From contig BLAL01000034.1 in the NCBI GenBank assembly GCA_015698045.1, positions 992,001-1,056,000 on the forward strand: 64,000 nt of DNA, written 5' to 3'. A program made the translations under genes and the position numbers. A model generated the notes under the pieces. The model was given only the letters and a program-made list of their open reading frames with translations. It had not been told where the DNA came from and did no database searches. Positions 10,729 to 20,870 of the stretch are shown one piece after another. Position 1 is the first letter of the stretch. Every line of letters begins with the position of its first letter. This DNA comes from Rhizophagus clarus (Eukaryota; Glomeromycota; Glomeromycetes; Glomerales; Glomeraceae).

Positions 10729-11012
10729 TATATTATTATTATTTATATATTAAAATAGTGTTTTGCAATTATCTTACCATCTAATAGCTCAATTTATCTA
10801 AACTTTTTTTTATTTTGTAGGGCATATTAAAAGCTATAAAACAAAAAAAATTCATAAAAATTGGATTACTAGAACACGAGTTAATTATATAAATATAATT
10901 AATTACATATATTATTATATATTTTTTTTAACCAATCAAAATATGATCAGATGAGGGGTGGAGGGGTAAGGACTACTAATTGAAGAAAATCAGCTGATTT
11001 CTGGCATGCCCC

Positions 11013-12044
11013 TAAAAATGATAGGTTTTTTTGATCTGATCTTCTCTTTCCTTTTTAAAAAATTACATTATTTCTGACCTTCTCCTAATTTAATAATAAT
11101 GATCTTAAGGTTATTTGCCTAAACTAATTTTAAATTTAGCTAAACATTTAAACTCTAGTTTTACTGATTTTTTAATAATACTTTACTATTGTTTCACTAT
11201 TTAATATGATTTACTATAAGTTTTGCTATTTGTCAAGTTTTGCTAATTTTTTACTAAGATTTTAATATAGTTTTGTCAAGTTTTACCTTTTCGACATTTA
11301 GATAGTTTGCTAAACTACCTAGTTTCGCCCAACAATCATAAATGATCTTATTAATTTTGAATAATTAAATATAAATAGAGTATTCTTTTCAATAATTAAG
11401 TATAATTTAATAATAATAACTTTACTAATTTTAAATAATTAAATATAAATGCAGCATTTTTTTTGATAATCAAGTAATATTTAGTAATAATAATTTTGAC
11501 AATTTTAATAATGATTTTGACAATTATAAATAATGTAAAAAAAAATTAGAAAATTAGATTTATTTTATAAAAATATGATATTAAAATAAGTAATATTAAT
11601 AAAATAAAGCATAATGCAATTTAATTATTTTCTTAAAAATTTATTTCTTATTCAGGTGATTTCTCACAGGATTCTGAACAATATATATATAGGTCAGATG
11701 AAAATTTCAAAATTTACTATGATCAATAAGTAAATTATTTTAAGTTCTGCTAAGCAAACTCTTATTATAACTTTTGAATTTTTTATTCTGCTAAGCAATT
11801 TTTTTTCTAACATATATAACTTTATTTAAGTATAAAAAGTTAATTTAATTATAATAAATATATATATAGTAATAGTAAATTAATTTTTTATATCATTATG
11901 AAAAAAATTGTAAAATTAATTCACTAAATATTAATAAATTAATACTATAAAATGATATACCAACTTCAGAATTTTTAATTTTAATTAATATTAATATAAT
12001 ATTAATATACTATTGCTATTTTAAAAATAGTTTTAAAATTTGGA
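11013..12044. other. AT-rich stretch without genes; satellite units at 11340-11530
   Basis: No coding content is visible. 11340-11530 carries two to three units of the 66-bp AT-rich satellite, 11640-11700 a CAGGTGATTT half-site, and the rest is A/T-rich unique-looking DNA. Confidence 0.45.
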
Positions 12045-12690
12045 ATTTTTTATAAATATTATTATATTTAGATTTATAAAAATTAAAATATAAATTATTG
12101 CCAACCCTTCTGAACAACTTCTTAAAGTTAACAGGTTGATTTAAAATAAAAAAAATTATTAAAATCACTTAAATGATAAATAATTAAAAGTACAAAAGTT
12201 GGTCGCATTTCACAAATATTAATCCAATTATTCTAAAATTTTTATTGTAAATAGATTCGACCTTGCTGGAATAACTTTACTTAAGTGGAAAAAGGTAATT
12301 TCATTTGACCAAAGTGGCGAAATCATACTCCAAAGTTGCAAAATGGGTTTTCGCAAAAAAATTAATAATACAAAAATAGCCAATACTTCACAAATATTAG
12401 TCCAATCATTATAAAAATTTATAAATAGGTAGATTCGAATCACTGAACAACTTTTTAAATATAAAAAAGTAATTTCATTTGACCCAAAATAATGTTATTA
12501 CATCCTAAAGTTAAAAGAGGAAAAAAAAATTTTTTGAAATTAGTACTGTTTAAAAAATATAATTATCTTCACAAATATTATACTTAGAATCATAAAAATT
12601 GAAATACAAATACTTTTTACAACTGCTGAACAATTTACTTAAACATAAAAAAGTAATTTCAATTGTCTAAAATTCATTTTATATATGAGT
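12045..12690. repeat. Diverged ~179-bp tandem satellite, about 3.5 units
   Basis: TTCACAAATATTA starts units at about 12210, 12388 and 12568, and a more decayed unit at about 12050. Each contains TAGATTCGA/ACTGAACAACTT and ends in AAAAAGTAATTTCATTTGAC. A 71-codon minus-strand frame here is chance. Confidence 0.7.
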
Positions 12691-12991
12691 AAAATTAGCA
12701 AACAAAAAATAAAAATATGAGAATATTATTATAAAAACATGATTTTTTTATAAATATTAAATATAATATTGTGTTTATAAAATTAAAATGTGTAAAATAA
12801 TAGAAAAGAAGTATCAGTTTATGTAAAAATTTTTTTTGATATACATGAGAAATTAAAATTTTTTCTATATATATATATATAAATCTTTATTATACGAATA
12901 AGGGGTTCTATTACGCAAATACAATTACTGAGCTGAAATAAAAATAAGTTTAGTTACGCATTTAAATATCTAACTAACTAAAAATTTTATA
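12691..12991. other. AT-rich spacer before the pogo element
   Basis: I see nothing coding or repeated here beyond short AT runs. Confidence 0.3.
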
Positions 12992-15592
12992 CAGTTCACC
13001 CTTCCTATAGTAAATTTTTATATAGTGAATAATTTGCTATAGTAAAGAAAAGTCCAGGTACGGTTTTTTTTATAAATAATAACTCTTGATATAGTGAATT
13101 TTTATAATAAATTCTCTGTAACTCGTAATTCAAATTTATTTTCTGGAACCAGTATTAATAAAATGACCCTCGATATAATGAAGATTTTCACTATAATAAA
13201 TTTTTAAAATGTTACACAATTAATTAGTGAATTTTTGATCATATGAATTTATTTGAATATTCAATTTGCCTTTAGAAGCTAGAAAAATTTCGTGATTTAA
13301 ACTAAAAAGGGAAAATATCATATTTATCTTTGATTGTAATAAAAATAACAGTTAATTATTTTTTTCACACGTTAACGCTACTATGCTTAAAACTCAAAAT
13401 ACAAAAATTTTGCGTACTCAAATAGCCATAGACAAAGGTAAAATATCCCAAGAAAAAATTTTGTCCAAAAGAGCTTCCTTGTCTCTTGCCCAAAAACACG
13501 AAATATGTCTTAAAAAAGCTACTGAACCTTCTATAAAAAATAAAGAATTAGCAAAATTATTTGATGTTAGTGAAGGATGTATTAGTAATACGTTAAAAAA
13601 TTCACAAAAGTGGCTTGAAATTAATCCTCAAGCACCTGAAGCTAAAGGCAAAAGACAAGTTAAGGCGATTTTTCCAGAAATTGAAGAAGCACTTACATTA
13701 TGGGTATTAAAAGCTTTGGAAAATGGTGTTGATATTAGTGATCAAGTATTACATGAAAAAGCCATGATGTTTGCATCTCTATATAGGATCGAAAATTTTA
13801 AAGGAAGTAATGGTTGGATTGGCAAATTTAAAAAAAAGACATAATCTTTCTTGTTATTTAAAGCAAGGAGAAGCTGCAAGTGCACCGCTTAAAAAACTTG
13901 ATGAATTTAGGGAGGAGCTTCAGGACTTGATTCGTGGATATAGTCTTGATGATGTTTTCAATTGTGATGAAACTGGACTGTATTGGAAAATAGAACCTAA
14001 AAGAACAATTTCTAATAAACCTGTATCTGGAAGAAAACAATCAAAAGATCGGGTGACAATTTTTCTTTGTTCTAATGCAACTGGTACAGAAAAGCTTAAA
14101 CCAGCATTCATTCATAAATATAAAAACCCCCGTCCCTTAAAAAACTTACCAAAGTCATCCTTACCAGTAGAATATTACTGGAATGTAAAAGCCTGAATGC
14201 AAGTTTCAATTTGGAATGACTGAATTCGTCAGCTTGATGCAACAATGAAATTAAAAGGAAGAAAAATTCTTCTTCTTGTAGATAATGCCCCTGTTCATGC
14301 TTTATATGAAGGTGTGAAATTAACTAATATAGAAATTAAGTTTTTACCTCCTAACACAACCACACACCTACAACCATGTGATAAAGGTATTATCAATAGT
14401 TTTAAGGTAAATAACTCTAAAAATTTTAATGCAATTATTTAATTATTACAAAGTTAACTTACTACTGTATATTTGTATATTCATAGGCACACTATCAAAA
14501 ATTGCTCCTTCAAAACCGTATCAAAGCCTTTGATTTTCAACAAGAAATAGGCAATAGTAAGCCACCAATTAATATCAAAAAAGCTATTAAGTATGTGGTA
14601 TCAGCTTGAAATAAAGTTCTTCCCAAAACTATATTTAACTGCTGGAAAGATGCAGGAATTTTACCATTAGATGATACAGATTCTCAAGATGGAATAGAAG
14701 AAAATGAACATGAAGAGATGGAAGAGAATGAACGTAGTGAAATTCAAGGTTTAATTGATAAACTTGAATATACATACCCTCTTACTGCTGAAGAATACAT
14801 TAGAATAGATCAAGAGAATGAAATTGATGGTGAGACGCCAACTGAAGAGCAGATTGTTGCCATACTTAAAGAAAATAATTCCATTTCTGATAACGAAAGT
14901 GATAGGGAAATTACTTTGATATCTAGCTCTGAAGTTTTAGCCGCATTTGATAAAATTTTTATCTATTTAGAACAAAATAATAATCAAAATATTATTGATA
15001 AAAGTGCGTTTAAAGCTATGAAAAAAGCTAGGAGAGAGGTTTATAGAAATAATTTTTTTTTAAAAAAGCAAATGGGTTTGGACCTGTTTGTTAAATCTAA
15101 CAACAGTATTGACGGTATTGGTAACATGAATAGAGAAGGTGTTAAAGATAATATTATAGACGTTGATAATATTAATTTTGAAACTTTATATTTTAATGAA
15201 AGGGATATTTATAATCACGAAGAAGAATATGAAGGTTTTATTGAGTACCAGATCGATCAGGATAGTCTTTATAAGTGATTGTATTACAGATTTACAATAA
15301 TTGCATTTATCATACTTAATAAAGCAATAATCTTTGAATGTCACAAATATAAAAAGTATTTATGCGCAAGTTTACAAAAAATACAAAGAAAATTTAAGTA
15401 TTTCATTGCATGTGTTTTTTTTTAAAATATAAATTATTGCTTAAGTCGTTGTAATTATCGACATCACGTGATTATGACTTTTTGATATAGCGAATATCTT
15501 ATCTTTATTCGCTATTCGTGATTAGTGAATTCTCTCACTATAGTGAATCTCGATCTTCAGCCTGAGAGGTTCACTATAGCGAGGGTGAACTG
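12992..15592 (+). mobile_element. pogo-type DNA transposon, 2.6 kb, TA target duplication
   Basis: The inverted ends are CAGTTCACCCTTCCTATAGT (left) and, on the minus strand, CAGTTCACCCTCGCTATAGT (right). TA lies on both sides (12990-12991 and 15593-15594), as expected for pogo/Tigger elements. Sub-terminal copies of TATAGTGAAT-like repeats occur inside both ends. It contains one transposase gene. Confidence 0.9.
13383..15278 (+). pseudogene. pogo/CENP-B-like transposase, frameshifted and with TGA stops
   Basis: ATG at 13383. The N-terminus has a psq-type helix-turn-helix (KNKELAKLFDVSEGCISNTL), then a CENP-B/Tc5-type second DNA-binding helix set ending NGWIGKFKK. Catalytic positions are visible: VFNCDETGLYWK, ILLLVDNAPVH and TTTHLQPCDKGI, a DDD triad with about 32 residues between the last two Asp. 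A GT-AG intron at 14407-14486 joins SFK to AHYQKLL. The acidic tail to 15278 is typical. Lesions: a one-base change in the A-run near 13831-13838 shifts frame, and TGA stops occur near 14194, 14219 and 14607, each where Trp is expected. The gene is therefore inactive as written. Confidence 0.85.
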
Positions 15593-15749
15593 TATTAAAA
15601 TAAGTAACTAAAAGTCTTATATAGGGTTTTTTTTTATATGATCATTAAGCAAACTCAAATCTAATATATTTATATATTGTTTAGAGTCCTTTTCTCACTT
15701 TTCTATTATATAATAAATTTTGATTGGATGATGAAACTTTATATGGTCA
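15593..15749. other. Spacer between pogo element and polypyrimidine tract
   Basis: Short AT-rich segment; nothing recognised. Confidence 0.3.
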
Positions 15750-17220
15750 AATTATCATTATTTATTTACTTCTTTTTTTAGGTTTATTAGTTTTATATCA
15801 AAAATATATAAGTATTAGCTATCAGATATTATCACTTTTTCTTTTTATTTTTTATTTATTTTTTATTATTTCTAATTTTTTTTTTTTTTTTCTTTTAGAT
15901 TTTAGGTTCTTACAATTTTATGCTCAAAGATATATTTTTTTTTCATTTCTTTAATTTTTTTTCTTTTTTCTTTTTTACTTTTGTTTTGTTTTTACTAATT
16001 TTATTTTATTTTTTTTATAAATATCTTTTTTTTTTTATATTTATTTTCTTTATTCTATTTCTCTTTTATCTTTGTTTTTATCTCTTTAATTTTCTTTTTG
16101 TTTTTATATCTTTTCATTTTTGTATTCCCTTTTATTTTCATTTTTGTTTCATACTCTTTTATTTTTTCTTTCATTTCTGCTTTTTCTTTCTCTTTAATTT
16201 CCATTTCTCTTTTATTTTTTCCTTTTATTTCTGCTTTTTCTTTTTTTTTATTTCCATTTTCTTTTTATTTTTTTCTTTTATTTCTGCTTTTTCTTTTATT
16301 TCTGCTTTTTCTTTTATTTCTGCTTTTTCTTTTATTTCTGCTTTTTCTTTTATTTCTGCTTTTTCTTTTATTTCTGCTTTTTCTTTTATTTCTGCTTTTT
16401 CTTTTTTCCTTTCATTTTTCTTTTTATTTTGTTTTTTTTTTATTTTTATCTTTATTCTCTTTATCTTATTTTTCTTTTACTTTATTTTCATTTTCTCTCT
16501 TATCTCTTTATTTTTACCTTTTATTTTTATCTTTATTTCTTTATTTTTATTTCATTTTCTTTTGTTTTATGCTCTTTTATTTATTTTATAACATAAATAT
16601 TTCATGATTATTTTGTAAATCCAGAATGCTAGAAAATCAAGTAATTAAAATATAATTTATCAATGCTGTTAATAAAAAATTAGCATTTTAATATAATAAT
16701 TTGATTTTCTATTATATTACAAATCTTGGTTCACAGATAGGAAAAATAGTGATTATTTTTTTAATTTTATCTTTATCTCTTTTAATCTCATTTTTCTTTT
16801 CATTTTTATTTTTATTCCTTTTATCTTTATTTTTTCACAATTTTATTTTTTTTTGGATTTTTCTATTATGCCAAATCTTTTTAAAAATAAAGTAAGTATT
16901 TGGTTTCATTTTAAATTTTTTTTAATGTATTCTCTTATGATCATTACTAATAATGTTTTACTTTCTTTCTTTCATTTTTAATTTTCATTTTATTTTTTAA
17001 TTTTGTTTTCTTTTGTTTTTCTCCTTTATTTCCTCCTTATCATCCACTTTTTGTTTCATTTTCTTTTTTTGTTTTATCTTTTTTTATTAATATTTTTTTC
17101 ATCTTTTTTTGATCTTATTTCCTTTTTCTTTTTACCTTTGTTATATTTTCCTTTTGTTTTCATTATTTATCATATTTTTTTTATCTTTTATCATTCTTTT
17201 TATTATTATTATTGAAGTTT
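15750..17220. repeat. Kilobase T/C-rich (polypyrimidine) tract with 18-bp minisatellite
   Basis: Nearly all T and C on the plus strand, T-dominated (TTTTCTTTTATTTC blocks). 16276-16401 is about seven exact 18-bp copies of TTTTATTTCTGCTTTTTC. The 223- and 169-codon frames are Phe/Leu/Ser repeats and not proteins. The tract is interrupted near 16600-16740 by ordinary AT-rich DNA. Confidence 0.75.
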
Positions 17221-17339
17221 TAATATCATTATTACTAGTTATATTAAAGATAAAAGTTTTAATTTTGAAAATTGTATTTTATTATTTTATTCGATAAACT
17301 TTAAAAAAATAAAATAAAATATTTTTATAAAAAAAATGT

Positions 17340-17725
17340 TATATTACAGAATTTTTTAATTGCACAGGTTAAATAGATATCATTGTTTTACAATATACTA
17401 GGAAAATTTTGGTAAATTGTAGATTTTTTTTGTCAAATTTTAAAAAAATAAAAAATTTTTTGTTTGTAAAAATTAAGAGGAATTGTAGATATTTAGTATA
17501 AAATTCTACTTTCAAATGATGAAAAATTTTGGTTGAATTTTATAGTAATTTTATTTAGTAGTAAAACAATTTAATAATAATTCAGTAAAATTTTAAGATA
17601 ATTTTAGATAATTAACTAAGTATAAACAAATATTTCTTTTGACAATTGAGTAACAATTTAGTAATAATGATATTGCTAATTTTAGATAATTAAATATAAA
17701 CAGAACATTAATTTAGTGATAATAG
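17340..17725. repeat. AT-rich dispersed repeat and satellite units (copy 2, left part)
   Basis: Resembles 7640-8097 in order: TAGTAAATTG-type segment, TTTGTAAAAATTAAG, then 66-bp units. The array is cut at 17725 by the LINE insertion and resumes at 20419. Confidence 0.6.
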
Positions 17726-17726
17726 T

Positions 17727-18509
17727 TTTTTACACCTACCACAGAATTACAAATACAAAGATGTTGTCGATTGGGATATCACATTGTGGATATTATGCAA
17801 CAATGGCGAAAAAGCAGAGACCAATTTTGAACAACACCGTAAAATGATCTTTAAATACAAACTATTATCAGAACAATTAGCTGTTCTAGAAAAAACTAAG
17901 CGACAATACTACGATATATATCAAGACTCCGATTGTCCTTTATGTGCCAAAGAAAAAGAAACCTTTACTCACATTTGGTTATGTCCGTACCAAACAGAAG
18001 TCTTTAGTCAATTATATAACAATTTCAAAAATGCATTAATTTTTGGGATTCTAAATCTAACAACTGACGTCTCTGCTCAACAATTAAGTGATCAATTTGA
18101 TCTCTTATTATATACGAAAAGTTTTCACGCTAGCAATATCACATTTATAGATATTATTAAAGGTTTTGTCCCCATAACATTAATAGAATGGCTGCAGAAG
18201 TATACTACTGCAACCCAACGTCGCAATCTCTTAATCAAAGCTTTTGATAAATTATATGAAGATTCCTTAGAACTTTGGAAATCACGATGTGAAGCATTTG
18301 CTTCAATCGAACACATGTGTGGTATTACACAATATATGAAACGTTCTATTTCATATAATACGAAATATAAAGAACCTTTTACTTCTTATCATAATATTAA
18401 TTTTCTTTTTGATTTTTCTTCCTTTAATATAGAATACATAGAATATATAAATTTATTGATTAGATTTAACGTAGCATATATAGATCTATTTGCATTTGAT
18501 ACTCCATAA
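17727..18509 (+). pseudogene. LINE ORF2 C-terminal fragment with CCHC zinc-binding motif
   Basis: The frame is open from the truncation point (LPQNYKYKDVVDWDITLW upstream of any ATG) to TAA at 18507-18509. It contains CPLCAKEKETFTHIWLCP, the CX2CX8HX4C zinc-binding segment that follows reverse transcriptase and RNase H in many LINE ORF2 proteins. The rest is helical and lineage-specific. Reverse transcriptase itself is missing because the copy is 5'-truncated. No stops interrupt it, so the insertion is fairly young. Confidence 0.8.
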
Positions 18510-18707
18510 TGCTTGGTATTATTTTTCCCTAACGTTTATTACACTTTAGTTTATTTACTAGATATTTAGTTAAACTTTCTTAATATTTTTGGGGGGTTGT
18601 GGGATAGGTTGTTACAATTTTCTCCCTTAATAGAAAATTGGGATTAATAATCCAGCAGGGTCTACTTGATTCGTCAAGCGCTGGTATCATAGTTTAGCTA
18701 GTTCAGT

Positions 18708-20287
18708 AGGACCCAGAAATATATATATAAGGGTCAGGTGGCGAAAAATTTTTTTACTATGAGCTGTACGCAGAGACTTTTTATATGAGTAGTACGCATA
18801 ATTGACACCTGATATTGAAAATCCTGCAAAAATACGCAAATAAAATTTCAGACATTAAGTTATAAATTATTTATTATGATTTCTATATTATTTATAAATA
18901 GAATTTATTCTAATTTACCATTTTTTCAATAATATTTTTCTAAAATTTCACTTTTTAACCCTTAGAAATTTCTTTCAATTAGTACTAAATATGTATTACA
19001 ATGCGGTTAACGCATATGGGCCAATTTTTGGAATTAGACTTTTACATTCAAAAAATTAATATTTTTATACAAATAAAAATTACCAGTTAAGTAAAACTAA
19101 TAGATCTATAAAAAAAATAAAATTAATTGTCATATGATTTTTATTTTTTTAACATAATAATTTTAAAATTTAAAAAATCGAATTAAAATTGTTGTGACAA
19201 AACTGTGAATAACATCGCGAATATCTGCGCTAAGATGCTAAATTTATATTCATTCGAAAGAGGAAACCAAGATCTATCTAATGAATATAAAATCTTAACG
19301 ATTGAATCACTGGTTGCCGAGTAAATGCGTAAAATAGATTTATTTTTAATCTTTAACTTTGAACGTGAATATCTCCGCACCTAGTGATTCAATTTCAAAG
19401 ATCTTTGTTCGTCACGATCGAGTAAGTGCTCACCTTTCAAATGAATATAAAATTATAATATTAGCATAGTAGAAGCTGAAATATTCACGATTTTGTAACT
19501 TGAATTAAAGTCTGACATAAAAAATTTAAAATTATTATAATAAGAGATTTTGAATTATTGTTACCTTATTTAAAAGACCTTTATTCGCTATTTAAGACTT
19601 TAAATTAAATAGTAAATCTATTAAAATAAATATTAAAAATTAAAAAATTAGAAATATAAAATTAGTTTATTTAAAGTTAAAAAAAAACTTTTAAAAGTCC
19701 TATTATATTTATAATTCACACTTTTATTTTATAAATATTTTACAAAAAAAAGAAAACTTAAGATAAAAACGAATAAAAAAATAATTTTTCATGTGTAGAA
19801 AATATTAATTTTTTTTTTTTACTTACTATTTAAAAATAATCACTTTATATATTTATAAACTTTTTAACAAAAAAGTGATTAAAAAGTGATTGAAAAAAGA
19901 AGTAGTTATTCTTATTGTTTTTAAAAATTTTTTTTATTTTTTAATAAATTCGAATCATCTGAACATTGTAACGCAAAAATTAATTGAGGTTTGTTTAACA
20001 TAATTTTTGTTAAATAGTTAAATTTTTATGAAAATCCTAATTTTAGCTAATTCCACGGATTGCGGATATCGGTACAGTAAATATATTATATATATAAGAT
20101 TAGCCCAAAAATATGCAACCTAATTTTTTACATATAAAAATTTTGATAAAAAATACGCAATCTTGATGCCTAACTATGGATGAAAAATTCTTAAATTGTA
20201 CGCAAATCAAAACTTTACTCCGTCTAATTCCACTATGATGGTGACGCATCTGTATACCCTACCCCTGTATGTATATTTCTGGGTCCT
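18708..20287. mobile_element. Non-autonomous DNA element nested in the LINE, 8-bp target duplication
   Basis: AGTTCAGT flanks it on both sides (18700-18707 and 20288-20295). The ends are inverted: AGGACCCAGAAATATATATA (left) and AGGACCCAGAAATATACATA (right, minus strand). The 8-bp duplication suggests hAT-type mobilisation. Inside, 19190-19310 and 19365-19490 form an imperfect palindrome (GTGAATA, AGATCT and ATTGAATCACT segments). No transposase is present; a 65-codon minus frame at 19183-19380 lies in the palindrome and is chance. Confidence 0.82.
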
Positions 20288-20418
20288 AGTTCAGTTATGT
20301 AGTGGGTTATAGTTCCATAGTTAAAACTTTACCACTGACTCACTCCATTTGGAGTATTTAATGTAATCTCTTCGTATTTTATGTTAACTTGTCAATAAAA
20401 ATAAAAATAAAAATAAAA

Positions 20419-20870
20419 ATTTAGTGATAATAGTGTAAATGTAGCATTCTTTCTGACAATTGTTGATAATTAAATGTAAATATAACATTCTTTCTAACAA
20501 TTAAGTAATAATTTAGTGATAATGGTCCTGATAATTTTGAATAATTGAATATAAACGTAGTATTACCTATGATAATTAGTAACAATTTAATGATAACAGT
20601 CTTGATAATTGAATATAAATATAGCATTACTTATGACAATTCAGTAACAATTTAATAACAATAGTCTTGATAATTGAGTGTAAACATAGTATTTTCTATA
20701 ACAATTGTATAACAATTTAGTTGATAATTTTGGATAATTGGGATAAATGCAATATTCATAATGATAAATTTTGCAATAATTTTAGATAATTTAATATAAA
20801 TAAGACAATTTAATAGAAATTTAAGACAATGGTTTAACAATTTATAATGATTATCATAATTTTTTATTAA
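20419..20870. repeat. 66-bp AT-rich satellite array (copy 2, right part)
   Basis: About six units of GATAATTGAATATAAAxATAGxATTxxTTATGACAATT with AATTTAGTGATAATAGT, the same family as 7840-8097 and 11340-11530. It includes the right copy of the LINE target duplication. Confidence 0.75.

Larger units (their letters stand above)
8103..11012. mobile_element. Composite element with long inverted repeats, interrupted by a polypyrimidine element
   Basis: The outer ends 8103-8155 and 10957-11012 are near-perfect inverted copies (GCCAGAAATCAGCTAATTTC against the complement of GAAAATCAGCTGATTTCTGGC, plus AATTAGTAGTCCTTACCCC). Inner arms 8930-9110 and 10735-10950 are also inverted copies, sharing GATTAGTTAAAAAATATAGT and GTTATTAGATGGCTAA segments. 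No coding sequence is recognised. The element at 9395-10728 sits within the right-hand part. Confidence 0.55.
17726..20418 (+). mobile_element. 5'-truncated LINE with 15-bp target duplication
   Basis: ATTTAGTGATAATAG occurs at 17711-17725 and again at 20419-20433, directly flanking the insert. The 3' end is a short (AAAAT)n tail at 20392-20418. The body is the end of a LINE ORF2 and its 3' UTR, itself interrupted by the element at 18708-20287. The satellite before and after is continuous once the LINE is removed. Confidence 0.9.

Noticed and set aside
13383..15278. TGA read as Trp (alternative genetic code)
   Set aside because: The host genes MDM34 and bHLH use TGG for Trp and the bHLH gene ends at TGA; TAA/TAG stops also occur in the dead genes. 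Decay explains the pattern better.
15920..16607. 223- and 169-codon frames with FISAFS or LFLLFL repeats (membrane-protein-like)
   Set aside because: Explained by the T-rich tract and an 18-bp minisatellite; no start context, introns or homologues.
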